A stretch of DNA of 64,000 nt from Streptomyces sp. TSRI0107 (GCF_001905845.1 NZ_LIVZ01000002.1:310001-374000), one strand, 5' to 3'. Shown: positions 1 to 9,191, counted from the stretch's first letter. Notes: generated from the sequence alone by a model not told the origin. Made by a program: numbers and translations.

Positions 1-1837
1 CGGACTGGGCGTGCTGCTGCTCGGTGCGGCGGTCCTGGGTGATGCTGAAGACCACGGACCGGCCGTCGGGGGTGACGAAGCCGGACGGGCCGGTGAAGTG
101 CTCGCCGAAGTCGAACTCGCGGGGCTCGTCGTGGTCGGGCACGAAGCGGTGAGCGCGCTTGTCGAAGGTGCCGATCCAGTAGTAGGTGTGCTTGACGGCG
201 TTCGGGTGGAACCCCTCCCACCACGGGCAGATCAGCAGGATGTGCTTGCCGGTGCGCCGGCCCCGGGGGCCGGGGAGCGGGAGGAGCACCGGCAGCTCCC
301 ACACCTCACCGGGCTCGGGCACCGTGGATAGGTCGTTCCAGTGCAGAGGCCCCTGGTACGTCCAGGGCCCTTCGGGCCGGCGGGCGGTGTAGACGAGAGC
401 GGTTCCGCCGTGCTTGCGGGTGACCTGCGCGCCGTCGTAGTCGACGATGCCGCTGCCGACGAGCTGGTACCAGACGCCGTCTTCCTCCCAGACGAACGGG
501 TCGCGGAAGTTCTCCGCCCACGCGGTTCCCGGGCCGGCCGGCAAGTTCGCCGGGGCTTCGGTGACCGGCTCGGGGCGCATCGTCCAGGTGGGCAGGTCGG
601 TGTCGCCGTCGGCCTGGTAGGTGGACACGGCGAGTCCGGTGCGCTGGCGGTGGGGCAGACGGTCGTCGCCGCCGGTGAAGAAGAGGACCGGTCCGCGGTC
701 GCCGTCGACGCAGGCGGATCCCGACCAGATGCCGTCCGGGCCGGCCGAGTCCGCGGCGGGGGCGAGGGCGATGGGGAGGTCGCGCCAGTGCACCATGTCG
801 GTGCTGACGGCGTGTCCCCAGTGGATCTGGCCCCAGAAGGGTCCGAGCGGGTTGTGCTGGTAGAAAATGTGGTATTTGCCCTTGAAGTACACGGGCGCGT
901 GCGGCTCGTTCATCCAGTGCCAGGGCGGCAGCATGTGGAACTGGGGGCGGTGCCGGTCGCCGTCGAAGCGGGTCCGGCGGGGGGCCAAATCCGGGCGGGG
1001 CACGCGGTGGCCGGGCAACGCGGCGACCTTCTCGGCGTGCTCGCGTTGGGCGGTCGCGTCGTCCAGGGCGCCCGGGCGGATGGAGAGGCTGTCCATCAGG
1101 CCCATGTACATGTTGGCGTGGAACTCGCCGTTGAGCAGCGTCGGGCGGTTGTGCTTCCCGATGAGCAGGGGTTCGCCGGGCGCCGGCTCGGGGGTCTTGG
1201 CCGGGGTGGCGGCGGTGCCGATCAGGCGGCCGTCGAGGTAGAGGCGCAGCTGGTGGGCCGCCGGGTCGTAGGTGGCGGCGACGTGGCTCCACCTGGCCTT
1301 GACGGCCGGCTGGTCCGGGGCGCCCTTGACCTCGATCATGTCGGTGCCGAAGCCCAGCTGGAAGACGATCTGCCCGAAGCGGCGCAGTCCGAGCAGGAAG
1401 CCCGTCCTGGTACCCGGGTCGTGCTGGTTGACCAGGGCCTGGGGCTTGCCGTCGATGCCGTGCTCGTAGGCGTAGGGGGCGATCCACACGTCGACGGTCA
1501 TGCCGGCGGCGAGGTCGAGCTTGCCGGGCCCTTCGGCGGTCACGTAGGTGGAGTAGCCGTCGAAGTACAGGGCCCGGCCGCGCACGCCACGGCGGCGGAC
1601 GGGGTCGCTGTCGGGCTTGTAGCGGGCGTCGTTGAAGACGTAGTCCACCGGCGTGGCCGATCCGGAGACCGCCTCGCGGGCGACTGACCCGGTTCGCTCG
1701 TCGAAGTCCCAGCGAGCGGTGGGCTCTTGAGGGCCCGGTCGGCCACTGGCGGCGGCGAAGGCAGGGGCGAACGAGAGCGGTACGACGGCACCGCCGACTG
1801 CGGCGGATACGACCCTGAGGGCGGTTCTTCTCCTCAT
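1..1837 (-). CDS. Secreted GH32 fructan hydrolase with LamG-like domain (3' end cut by window)
   Basis: The 612 visible residues begin with a twin-arginine-type signal peptide (RRR at 2-4, hydrophobic to about 30). A LamG/concanavalin-like domain follows (about 45-230), then a GH32 beta-propeller from about 300. The start is ATG at 1837 behind AGGAGG. Family landmarks are visible but altered. The nucleophile motif reads WMNEPH (308-313) instead of WMNDPN, so Glu311 replaces the usual Asp. The transition-state motif RDP is intact (445-447). The acid/base motif reads WEL with Glu514, where most relatives have WEC. GH32 enzymes release fructose from levan, inulin or sucrose. The gene diverges from a LacI regulator and lies beside a sugar importer and a second, cytoplasmic GH32, so it probably supplies the importer with sugar. 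The exact substrate is unknown, and the altered nucleophile could mean a different activity. Confident of the family, not of the reaction. Confidence 0.9.
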   Translation of the reverse strand, partial: MRRRTALRVVSAAVGGAVVPLSFAPAFAAASGRPGPQEPTARWDFDERTGSVAREAVSGSATPVDYVFNDARYKPDSDPVRRRGVRGRALYFDGYSTYVTAEGPGKLDLAAGMTVDVWIAPYAYEHGIDGKPQALVNQHDPGTRTGFLLGLRRFGQIVFQLGFGTDMIEVKGAPDQPAVKARWSHVAATYDPAAHQLRLYLDGRLIGTAATPAKTPEPAPGEPLLIGKHNRPTLLNGEFHANMYMGLMDSLSIRPGALDDATAQREHAEKVAALPGHRVPRPDLAPRRTRFDGDRHRPQFHMLPPWHWMNEPHAPVYFKGKYHIFYQHNPLGPFWGQIHWGHAVSTDMVHWRDLPIALAPAADSAGPDGIWSGSACVDGDRGPVLFFTGGDDRLPHRQRTGLAVSTYQADGDTDLPTWTMRPEPVTEAPANLPAGPGTAWAENFRDPFVWEEDGVWYQLVGSGIVDYDGAQVTRKHGGTALVYTARRPEGPWTYQGPLHWNDLSTVPEPGEVWELPVLLPLPGPRGRRTGKHILLICPWWEGFHPNAVKHTYYWIGTFDKRAHRFVPDHDEPREFDFGEHFTGPSGFVTPDGRSVVFSITQDRRTEQQHAQS

Positions 1838-1879
1838 GCTGCCTCCTGGGCTGCGTGACAGACGGCGACCTGACGGCCT

Positions 1880-1895
1880 GCCAATTCGATTTAGG
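1880..1895. promoter_or_regulatory. Possible LacI-type operator O1
   Basis: Imperfect 16-bp palindrome with the central CG typical of LacI-family sites. It shares the half-site CGATTTAG with the better site at 2071-2086. It lies 43 bp upstream of the secreted GH32 start, where a bound repressor could block that promoter. Confidence 0.45.
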
Positions 1896-2030
1896 TGATG
1901 GGTCGGCATGGTTCGGGCGCCATCGCCGCTAAAGCAAGAGCTAACGCATACGAATTTCGACTTCGCGCTACTCAGATGTGTGCAAATCACCACATGAAGT
2001 CACCGTTACGCAGGCGAGATGTCCGGGGTA

Positions 2031-2059
2031 TTGACAGCGCATGACGAGTGAAGCAACCT
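2031..2059 (+). promoter_or_regulatory. Possible promoter of the lacI-type gene
   Basis: A perfect TTGACA -35 box at 2031-2036 is followed, after 17 bp, by a weak -10 (CAACCT, 2054-2059). The operator at 2071-2086 would then lie just past the transcription start, which fits autorepression. The -10 match is poor, so this is tentative. Confidence 0.35.
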
Positions 2060-2070
2060 CATCGCATCTT

Positions 2071-2086
2071 GCTAATCCGATTTAGC
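2071..2086. promoter_or_regulatory. Likely LacI-type operator O2
   Basis: GCTAATCCGATTTAGC: outer arms GCTAA/TTAGC pair perfectly around a central CG, the usual LacI-family layout. It sits 20 bp upstream of the regulator start and shares CGATTTAG with the site at 1880-1895. The regulator at 2107 is the natural candidate to bind it. Confidence 0.6.
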
Positions 2087-2106
2087 CGAGCGGAGCTGAT
2101 CCACCG

Positions 2107-3141
2107 ATGCCCGAACGCCGCGTAACCATGGCCGACGTCGCCCGCGAAGCGGGCGTGTCGCCGACGACCGCGTCGTTCGCCCTGTCCGGCCGTACCGACA
2201 TGCGCATCTCCGACGCCTCCCGGGAACGGGTCCTGGAAGCGGCCAGGCGGCTGGGCTACCGTCCGAACGTCACCGCGCGCAGTCTGCGGACGAAATCAAC
2301 GCAGACCATCGGATTCGTCTCGGACCGGATCACCACCACGCCGTTCGCCGGCGACGTCATCCGAGGCGCCATGGAGGCCGCCCGCGAGCGGGACCACCTG
2401 CTGTTCATCACGGAGGCCGGTGGCGACCGCGCCGCCGAGTCCGCGCTGGTCCACGCGCTGCTGGACCGCCAGGTCGATGCGGTGATCTACGCGACGATGT
2501 TCACCCGGTACGTCACTCCCCCCAAGGAGCTGTTCGGGCGTCGCGTGGTGCTGCTGAACTGCCTGGCACCAGGCTTCGACGCGCCCTCAGTGGTCCCCGA
2601 CGAGTTGGAGGCCGGACGGGACGCGGCCCGCGCCCTGCTCGCGGCCGGTCACACCGACGGCATCTGGGCCATCGGCGGCCACCAGGCCGTCCCGGCCACG
2701 CCCGAGGGGATCATCGCCGGCAACGAGCGCATGCGCGGCCTGGAGGAAGTGCTGCGCGAGAACGGCGCCCATCTGGACGGCGTCATCGAGTGCGACTGGG
2801 ACACGCCGGACGGCTACCGGGAGGTGTCCGCCCTGCTGGCGGCGGGAATCCGTCCGCGGGCCCTGGTGTGCCTGGCCGACCGGGTTTCTTTCGGCGCCTA
2901 CCAGGCGCTCGGCGAGGCCGGGCTGTCGGTCCCCGGAGACGTGTCGGTGATCTCGTTCGACGACCAGGACATCGCGTCCGTGCTGCGGCCGGCGCTCACC
3001 ACGCTGAAGCTGCCGCACTACCAGCTCGGCCGCCTCGCCGTGGAGCTGATCCTCCGCGGTGGGCCGCTCGAGGCAGCCGTGCACCGCGTGCCCATGCCGC
3101 TGCTGGAGCGTGCCTCCCTCGGGGCTCCCGCCGGGGAGTGA
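2107..3141 (+). CDS. LacI-family transcriptional regulator of the fructan locus
   Basis: 344 residues, the normal length for a LacI/GalR repressor. The N-terminal helix-turn-helix (about 8-30, VTMADVAREAGVSPTTAS) is followed by a hinge helix (about 50-65, NVTARSLR). A periplasmic-binding-protein-like sugar-sensing domain fills about 66-340. Starts at ATG 2107; an in-frame ATG at codon 8 is less likely because it would clip the DNA-binding domain. The gene is divergent from the secreted GH32 and is followed by a strong hairpin and then the importer operon. Two operator-like palindromes lie in the divergent region. Inference: a repressor of fructan or sucrose use, released by a fructose-containing sugar. 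The effector cannot be read from the sequence. Confidence 0.93.
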   Translation: MPERRVTMADVAREAGVSPTTASFALSGRTDMRISDASRERVLEAARRLGYRPNVTARSLRTKSTQTIGFVSDRITTTPFAGDVIRGAMEAARERDHLLFITEAGGDRAAESALVHALLDRQVDAVIYATMFTRYVTPPKELFGRRVVLLNCLAPGFDAPSVVPDELEAGRDAARALLAAGHTDGIWAIGGHQAVPATPEGIIAGNERMRGLEEVLRENGAHLDGVIECDWDTPDGYREVSALLAAGIRPRALVCLADRVSFGAYQALGEAGLSVPGDVSVISFDDQDIASVLRPALTTLKLPHYQLGRLAVELILRGGPLEAAVHRVPMPLLERASLGAPAGE

Positions 3142-3159
3142 CACCGGCACCTGAAAACA

Positions 3160-3208
3160 GCCGTCCCGCCGCCCGCAGCGTCGATTCCGAAGCGGGCGGC
3201 GGGACGGC
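3160..3208 (+). terminator. Strong hairpin between regulator and importer operon
   Basis: A perfect 17-bp GC-rich stem (3160-3176 with 3192-3208) with a 15-nt loop, starting 18 bp after the regulator stop. No U-tract follows, as is common in Streptomyces. It probably ends or attenuates transcription before the importer genes, or protects the mRNA end. Confidence 0.7.
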
Positions 3209-3244
3209 CACCAAGAACAGCGACCGACGCAACCGGTCGCCAAG

Positions 3245-3266
3245 GGCGGGTCCTGCAAGACCCGCC
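3245..3266 (+). other. Small hairpin just upstream of importer ribosome site
   Basis: Perfect 8-bp stem (GGCGGGTC with GACCCGCC) and 6-nt loop, ending 10 bp before the GGAGGA ribosome-binding site of the binding-protein gene. It could stabilise the importer mRNA or affect translation. This is a structural observation only. Confidence 0.4.
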
Positions 3267-3287
3267 TCCGTGAGATGGAGGAACCTC

Positions 3288-4592
3288 GTGGTGTTCAGAA
3301 CCAGGCGCCTCGCTGCTGCGAGTGTAGCCGCCGCGGCGGCGACCGCGCTCGTCGCCGGGTGCGCGTCCGGCACCGGCGGCACCTCGTCCGGGGCCAGCGG
3401 CGACACGCTGACCCTGTGGACGCACAACGCCGGCAACTCGGCCGAACTCGATGTCGTCAAGAAGATCATCAAGGACTTCAACGACTCCCAGGACAAGTAC
3501 ACGGTCGAGCTGCAGTCGTTCCCGCAGACCGACTACAACAACTCCGTCGTGGCCGCCGCCTCGGCCCGCAAGCTGCCCTGCCTGCTCGACGTGGACGGCC
3601 CGAACGTGGCGAACTGGGCCTGGGGCGGCTACCTGGCCCCCATCGACGTCACCGGCAGCGAGGTGCCGGTCGATGACCAGCTCGACAGCACCGTCGGAAC
3701 CTACCAGGACAAGCTCTACTCCTTCGGCTTCTACGACGTCTCCCTGGCCTTCTTCGCCCGCAAGTCCGTCCTGAACGAGCACGGCATCCGCATCCCCACC
3801 ATGGACCAGCCCTGGACCAAGGGCGAGTTCGACGCCGCGCTGGCCAAGCTGAAGAAGAGCGGCAAGTTCACCTACCCCCTGGAGATGGGCACCGGCGGCA
3901 GCGGCGAGTGGTGGCCGTACGCCTACTCCCCGCAGCTGCAGAGCTTCGGCGGTGACCTGATCGACCGCAACGGCTACAAGGCCGCCTCCGGCACCCTGGA
4001 CGGCGAGGAGTCCGTGCAGTGGGGCAACTGGTTCCAGTCGCTGGTGACCAAGGGGTACATGGCGAAGAAGTCCGGCGCCGACCCCAACAAGGACTTCCTG
4101 GCCGGCAAGAGCGCCATCCAGTGGGACGGCAGCTGGAACGCCACCAAGAACGCCGAGAAGCTCGGCGACGACCTGGCGATCATCCCGCCGGTGGACTTCG
4201 GCGAGGGCCCCAAGATCGGCGGCGCCTCCTGGCAGTGGGCGATGAGTTCCACCTGCTCCAACAAGGAGGGCGCGCAGGAGTGGCTGAAGTTCTCGCGCCA
4301 GACCAAGTACTTCGTCGATTACGCCAAGGCGACCAGCACCATCCCCGCCACGAACGAAGCCGCGAGGCAGATCGAGGACTACCAGCCGGGCGGAAAGTTC
4401 GCCGTGCTCGTCCAGTTCGCCCAGAAGTACGCGACGGTGCGCCCCGTCACCCCGGCCTACCCCTACATCTCCACCGAGTTTCAGAAGGCGGCCCAGGACA
4501 TCCTGGCCGGCGCCGACCCCAAGAACGCTCTCGGCCAGGCCGCGAAGAACATCGACAACAACCTGAAGACGAACAACAACTACTCAGGCTGA
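3288..4592 (+). CDS. Sugar ABC transporter substrate-binding lipoprotein
   Basis: 434 residues from GTG 3288 (GGAGGA 5 bp upstream; GTG 3291 is an alternative). The protein opens with a lipoprotein signal: Arg-rich start, hydrophobic stretch and lipobox LVAGC with Cys25, so it is anchored outside the membrane. The rest matches family 1 extracellular solute-binding proteins (MalE/UgpB-like), with the typical DLTLWTHN-type opening after the linker. It should capture a sugar, probably fructose oligomers or sucrose freed by the nearby GH32 enzymes, and hand it to the two permeases that follow. No ATPase is encoded here; Streptomyces sugar importers commonly share the MsiK ATPase encoded elsewhere. 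Confidence 0.93.
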   Translation: MVFRTRRLAAASVAAAAATALVAGCASGTGGTSSGASGDTLTLWTHNAGNSAELDVVKKIIKDFNDSQDKYTVELQSFPQTDYNNSVVAAASARKLPCLLDVDGPNVANWAWGGYLAPIDVTGSEVPVDDQLDSTVGTYQDKLYSFGFYDVSLAFFARKSVLNEHGIRIPTMDQPWTKGEFDAALAKLKKSGKFTYPLEMGTGGSGEWWPYAYSPQLQSFGGDLIDRNGYKAASGTLDGEESVQWGNWFQSLVTKGYMAKKSGADPNKDFLAGKSAIQWDGSWNATKNAEKLGDDLAIIPPVDFGEGPKIGGASWQWAMSSTCSNKEGAQEWLKFSRQTKYFVDYAKATSTIPATNEAARQIEDYQPGGKFAVLVQFAQKYATVRPVTPAYPYISTEFQKAAQDILAGADPKNALGQAAKNIDNNLKTNNNYSG

Positions 4593-4658
4593 CCCGCCCC
4601 GGTCCGGTTCGGGCCCGCGACCGCACCGCCCGAACCGGACCGGCTCCCTGGAGATACC

Positions 4659-5594
4659 GTGACCACCAAGACCGCAGCCCCCGAGCGGCTGCGTCCGGTC
4701 CGGCGAACCCGCGCGAACAACGCCCGTCGCCGTGAGAGCCTCACCGCCCTCGGCATGGCCACCCCGGCCGTCGTGCTGCTGATCGTCTTCCTCGTCGTAC
4801 CGGTCGTCCTCGCCTTCGCCCTGGCCTTCACCGACGCGAGACTCATCTCGCCCACCCCGGCCCGCTTCGTGGGCCTGCGCAACTTCACCCAGCTCTTCGA
4901 AGACCCCGTTTTCTACAAGTCCCTGCGCAACACGGTGTACTTCGCCGTCGTCGTCGTCCCGCTCCAGGCCGGCCTCGCCCTGGTCCTGGCACTGCTGGTC
5001 AACGCGAAGGTGCGCGGCGTCAACTTCTTCCGCACCGTCTACTTCCTGCCGGTCGTCACCTCGATGGTCGTGGTGTCCCTCCTGTGGACCTTCCTCTACA
5101 GGCAGGACGGCCTGGTCAACAACGTCATCTCGACGCTCACCCTCGGCCACTTCCAAGGCCCGGACTGGCTCGGCGACCCGGCCACCGCGATGCCCGCCAT
5201 CATCCTCATGTCGGTGTGGCAGGGCGTCGGCTTCCACATGATCATCTGGCTGGCCGGCCTGCAGACCATCCCCGCCGAGCTGTACGAGGCCGCGGAACTC
5301 GACGGAACCACCACCTGGCAGCGCTTCCGCCACGTCACCTGGCCAGGGCTGCGCTCCACGCGCACCTTCGTGCTCGTCACCATCACGATCGCGGCGTTCA
5401 GCCTCTTCACCCAGATCAGGGTGATGACGCAGGGCGGCCCGCTCGACTCCACCACCACCGTCGTCTTCCAGGCGGTGCGCACCGGCTACGACCAACAGCA
5501 GACCGCCTACGCGGCGGCCATCTCGCTGATCTTCTTCGTACTCGTCCTGACCGTGTCTCTCGTCCAGCGGTTCCTGACCCGGGAGAAGGGCTGA
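4659..5594 (+). CDS. Sugar ABC transporter permease, MalF-type
   Basis: 311 residues from GTG 4659 (GGAG just upstream). An Arg-rich cytoplasmic start is followed by six membrane segments. The permease EAA loop (EAAELDGTTTWQRFRHVTWP, about residues 208-227) would contact the ATPase. This is the first of two membrane subunits of the importer and lies 66 bp after the binding-protein gene. The stop is one base from the next permease start, so the two are translationally linked. Confidence 0.93.
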   Translation: MTTKTAAPERLRPVRRTRANNARRRESLTALGMATPAVVLLIVFLVVPVVLAFALAFTDARLISPTPARFVGLRNFTQLFEDPVFYKSLRNTVYFAVVVVPLQAGLALVLALLVNAKVRGVNFFRTVYFLPVVTSMVVVSLLWTFLYRQDGLVNNVISTLTLGHFQGPDWLGDPATAMPAIILMSVWQGVGFHMIIWLAGLQTIPAELYEAAELDGTTTWQRFRHVTWPGLRSTRTFVLVTITIAAFSLFTQIRVMTQGGPLDSTTTVVFQAVRTGYDQQQTAYAAAISLIFFVLVLTVSLVQRFLTREKG

Positions 5595-5595
5595 C

Positions 5596-6468
5596 ATGAC
5601 CTCCCTCCTCAAGCGGCTCGGCGGTCACGCCGGCCGCATCGTCCTGGCCCTGGTCTTCGCGCTCCCGCTCGTCTTCATGCTGGTCTCGTCGTTCAAGACG
5701 GACGACCAGATCTTCGGCGACCTGGGTTCGGTGAGCGCCTTCCTGCCGGTCGGAGCCCTGTCGCTGGACAACTACACCGGCATGTTCGACCGGGTCCCCG
5801 CAGCACGGTTCCTGCTGAACTCGGTACTGATCTCGTCGATCACCGTGGTGCTCGGCATCATCGTCAACAGCCTGGCCGCCTTCGCGCTCGCCCGGATGCG
5901 ATGGTCAGGCCGCAAAGTCGTCCTGACCACGGTCATCGCCACCCTCATCGTGCCGTTCGAGACCTTCGCGCTGCCGCTGGTGTGGTGGGTCAACCAGCTG
6001 CCGCTGCTGCGCGTCAACGGCTTCCAGCCGGAGTTGACCACCGGCTGGATGGACACCTACCAGGTGCAGATCCTGCCGTTCGTCGCCAACGCCTTCTCGA
6101 TCTTCTTCTTCCACCAGTTCTTCCAGAGCATCCCCAAGGAACTCGACGAAGCGGCGCTCATGGACGGCGCCGGCTGGTTCACCATCTACCGGCGCATCGT
6201 GATGCCGCTGTCCGGCCCGGCCGTCGCCACCGTCGCCATCCTCACCTTCCTGCCCGCATGGAACTCGTACCTGTGGCCGCTGATGGTCGTCCAGAGCGAG
6301 GAACTGCGCCCGGTGATGGTCGGCATCTCCTACTTCTTCCAGCTGAACGTGGGCTGGGGCCAGATCATGGCCTACTCCTCCATGATCACCGTGCCGATCC
6401 TCGCCCTGTTCGTGGCGTTCCAGAAGTCGTTCGTCAACAGCATCGCTTCCACCGGCGTCAAGGGCTGA
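5596..6468 (+). CDS. Sugar ABC transporter permease, MalG-type
   Basis: 290 residues from ATG 5596, one base after the previous stop. It has six membrane segments and the EAA loop (DEAALMDGAGWFTIYRRIVMP, about 183-203), typical of the MalG/LacG side of carbohydrate importers. It partners the permease before it and the lipoprotein at 3288. The cytoplasmic GH32 gene follows 76 bp later, so import and hydrolysis are probably co-expressed. Confidence 0.93.
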   Translation: MTSLLKRLGGHAGRIVLALVFALPLVFMLVSSFKTDDQIFGDLGSVSAFLPVGALSLDNYTGMFDRVPAARFLLNSVLISSITVVLGIIVNSLAAFALARMRWSGRKVVLTTVIATLIVPFETFALPLVWWVNQLPLLRVNGFQPELTTGWMDTYQVQILPFVANAFSIFFFHQFFQSIPKELDEAALMDGAGWFTIYRRIVMPLSGPAVATVAILTFLPAWNSYLWPLMVVQSEELRPVMVGISYFFQLNVGWGQIMAYSSMITVPILALFVAFQKSFVNSIASTGVKG

Positions 6469-6544
6469 CCATCCCACCACGTTGCCGGTCCCGCCGCGTA
6501 CCCCTGACTTCCGTGTGCTCCGCACGCCCTGAGAAAGGCCCCGT

Positions 6545-8011
6545 ATGTCCACGTCGCCCGCCGACCCCCACCTGCCCGCCGTCCATCTGCGACCGCCCCG
6601 CAACTGGATCAACGACCCCAACGGCCTCGTCTTCCACGACGGCCACTACCACGTCTTCTTCCAGTACAACCCGCACGGACCCCAGCACGCCGACATGCAC
6701 TGGGGCCACTACCGCAGCCCCGACCTGCTCACCTGGGAACCCCTCCCCGTCGCCCTCGCCCCCACGCCAGGCGGCCACGACGCCGACGGCTGCTACTCCG
6801 GCAACGCCGTCTCCGTCGACGGCCGCATGGTGGCCTTCTACTCCGCCCACCGCGACGACCGCTGGTGGCAGCCGGTCACCACGGCCGAGTCCTACGACAA
6901 CGGCCACACCTGGACCAAACGCCCCCACCTGCTCATCCCCGAACCCCCCGCCGGCACGACCATGTACCGGGACCCCTACGTCTGGCGGCAGGACGAGCGC
7001 TGGCGGATGCTGGTCGGCTCCGCCCTCGACGACGGGCGCGCCGCCGCGCTGTTGTACGAGTCCGACGACCTGGAGCACTGGACGTACCGCGGCCCGTTCC
7101 ACACCAGCGATGCCGGCGCGGACAAGGGCCGAATCGGCTGGGAGTGCCCCCAGTACGCCACCTTCGGCGACCGAAGCGCCCTGATCCTCAGCGACTGGAC
7201 GCCGCAGGGCGGCCCCAGCCACACCAGCGTCGTCACCGGCCGGGAGAAGGACGGCCGCTTCGAAGCGGCCACAGCCTCCATGCCGCTGGACCACGGCCCC
7301 GACTTCTACGCCCCCGCCCTGCTGAAGGCCCCCGGAGAAGACCGCTGGCTGATGTGGGGATGGGCTTGGGAAGCCCGGGACGACGCCTGGGCGCACGAAG
7401 CGGGATGGGCAGGCGTCCTCACGCTCCCCCGCGAGGTCGGCCTCACCGCCGACGGCACGGTCGCCCAGCGCCCCGCCCGCGAACTGCTGGCCCTGCGCGG
7501 CCCGCGTGTCCTGCACGGAACCGGGCACGTCACACGGACCGAACCGGTCGAACTCGGCCAGGTCGGCCACACCTTCGACCTCACCGCCGCCCTCGTCCCG
7601 GACACCACGGGCACGAGCGGGCTACGCCTGGTCACCTCGGCCGACGGTTCCGAGTACCTCGACATCAGCCTCGACCCCACGGCAGGCCGCCTCGTCGTCG
7701 ACCGCACCCACGCTTCACAGGACGCGCGGGCACGGGGAGGGGCGTACGCCGCGCCGTGCCCGGCCGCGGCACGCCCCAACACCCCCGTCGAGCTCCGCCT
7801 GATCGTGGACCGCTCGATAGCCGAGGTCTACCTGGCCGACGAACAGGTCCTCACCCTGAGGTTCTACCCGTCCACCGATGGGCCGTGGCGGCTGCAGGCC
7901 CGGACGAGAGGGGCAGGGCGCGGCGAGTTCGCCGTCGCGGCCTGGAACCTGACCGCACAAGACCTCCCCCGAGAAGCCCAACTGGCGGGCCTGGGAACAC
8001 AGGGCGCTTGA
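6545..8011 (+). CDS. GH32 beta-fructofuranosidase (sucrose/fructan hydrolase), cytoplasmic
   Basis: 488 residues with no signal peptide, so it acts inside the cell on imported sugar. The GH32 catalytic set is complete: nucleophile Asp24 in NWINDPNG (20-27), transition-state Asp143 in YRDP, and acid/base Glu200 in WECP. The five-bladed propeller (about 12-310) is followed by the usual beta-sandwich. It is probably a sucrose or fructo-oligosaccharide hydrolase (invertase-like). It lies last in the importer operon, just before a sugar kinase that could phosphorylate the released fructose. It contrasts with the secreted GH32 at 1-1837, whose nucleophile motif is altered. Confidence 0.93.
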   Translation: MSTSPADPHLPAVHLRPPRNWINDPNGLVFHDGHYHVFFQYNPHGPQHADMHWGHYRSPDLLTWEPLPVALAPTPGGHDADGCYSGNAVSVDGRMVAFYSAHRDDRWWQPVTTAESYDNGHTWTKRPHLLIPEPPAGTTMYRDPYVWRQDERWRMLVGSALDDGRAAALLYESDDLEHWTYRGPFHTSDAGADKGRIGWECPQYATFGDRSALILSDWTPQGGPSHTSVVTGREKDGRFEAATASMPLDHGPDFYAPALLKAPGEDRWLMWGWAWEARDDAWAHEAGWAGVLTLPREVGLTADGTVAQRPARELLALRGPRVLHGTGHVTRTEPVELGQVGHTFDLTAALVPDTTGTSGLRLVTSADGSEYLDISLDPTAGRLVVDRTHASQDARARGGAYAAPCPAAARPNTPVELRLIVDRSIAEVYLADEQVLTLRFYPSTDGPWRLQARTRGAGRGEFAVAAWNLTAQDLPREAQLAGLGTQGA

Positions 8012-8195
8012 TTGCCGGGCCGCACAAGACCTGAGGGCCGGCCCACCCGCGCACGGAGCACGGGCCACACGCCCTCCGCACCGTGTGCGGCAGACATGGC
8101 CACCGCAGCATTCCACGCCCTTACGGCGACCCTCGGCTGCATTCCGTGGCGCGGGGCGGCAGCCCCGCGCCCTTCCTGAGAGGCAGACAGTCACC

Positions 8196-9191
8196 ATGGC
8201 CCGACCCGGGTCCTCCGGCAGCGTCGACGTCCTCGGCGAGTGCGTCGCCGACATCTTCGCGGACCGAGACCGGTCCGATTCCGACGGACTGGCCCTGAGG
8301 GCGCTGGCCGGTGGAGGCCCGGCCAATACCGCCGTCACTCTCGCCCGGCTCGGCACCCCTACGCGCTTCCTCGGACGCTTCTCCCATGACGCCTTTGGCA
8401 CTCTCTTCCGCGCTCGCCTCAGCGCCTCCGGCGTCGACCTGACCGCCAGCGTGACCACGTCCGAGCCCAGCACGCTCGCCGTCGCCGACCTCGACGCGAC
8501 CGGCCAGGCTGCCTACACCTTCTACGCCGACGGCGCCGCCGACTGGCAGTGGACCGACAGCGAACTCGCCGCAACGCGGAACAACGACGCGGTCTGCCTG
8601 CACACAGGCTCTCTCGCGCTGATCCGCCGACCGGGCGGCAGCCGAATCGAGGAACACCTCGCTCAGGTGCGCGAGCACGTCACCGTATCCATCGACCCCA
8701 ACGTCCGCCCCCTGCTCGTACCACCCTCCACCTACCGCGAACGGCTGGCCCACTGGTGCGCCGTCACCGACGTCCTCCGCCTCAGCGAAGACGACTGCGC
8801 CGTCCTCGCCCCCGGCACCAGGCTTGACGAGGCGTGCGACACCTGGCACGCGGCCGGCGCTCGCCTCGTCGTCATCACCCTCGGCGGAAACGGCGCCCTC
8901 GCGTCACTCGACGGCGTGCGCGTCAACGTCACGGCCCCTCCTGTCACCGTGGTCGACACCGTCGGCGCCGGGGACTCCTTCACCGCGGGCCTCCTCCACC
9001 GCCTCGCCGCCCTCGGACATCTCGGCGGCCGACTCGACACCCTGACCCTCGACGAGGTCACTGATGCCTGCTCGTTCGCTGTCCAGGTCGCCGCCCTGAC
9101 GTGCTCCGTCCCCGGCGCGAACCCACCCTGGGCGGATGAGATGGCGCTGGGGGCCGGCGTCGGTCGATCCCCGGCGCGGCGAGCGGGCTGA
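8196..9191 (+). CDS. PfkB-family carbohydrate kinase, probable fructokinase
   Basis: 331 residues from ATG 8196. Upstream in-frame sequence is open but reads as non-coding, and GAGAGG lies a little upstream. The N-terminal PfkB signature (GGGPANTAVTLARLG, about 34-48) and the C-terminal ATP/catalytic signature (DTVGAGDSF) with catalytic Asp260 are both present. PfkB kinases phosphorylate sugars and nucleosides. Following a GH32 gene, the expected reaction is fructose to fructose-6-phosphate. A 184-bp gap separates it from the GH32, so it may have its own promoter. It is the last intact gene before a degraded region. Confidence 0.88.
   Translation: MARPGSSGSVDVLGECVADIFADRDRSDSDGLALRALAGGGPANTAVTLARLGTPTRFLGRFSHDAFGTLFRARLSASGVDLTASVTTSEPSTLAVADLDATGQAAYTFYADGAADWQWTDSELAATRNNDAVCLHTGSLALIRRPGGSRIEEHLAQVREHVTVSIDPNVRPLLVPPSTYRERLAHWCAVTDVLRLSEDDCAVLAPGTRLDEACDTWHAAGARLVVITLGGNGALASLDGVRVNVTAPPVTVVDTVGAGDSFTAGLLHRLAALGHLGGRLDTLTLDEVTDACSFAVQVAALTCSVPGANPPWADEMALGAGVGRSPARRAG

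Noticed and set aside
341..1687. Long plus-strand open frame opposite the secreted GH32
   Set aside because: It is a shadow of high-GC coding sequence; the minus-strand frame gives a recognisable GH32 with signal peptide and motifs.
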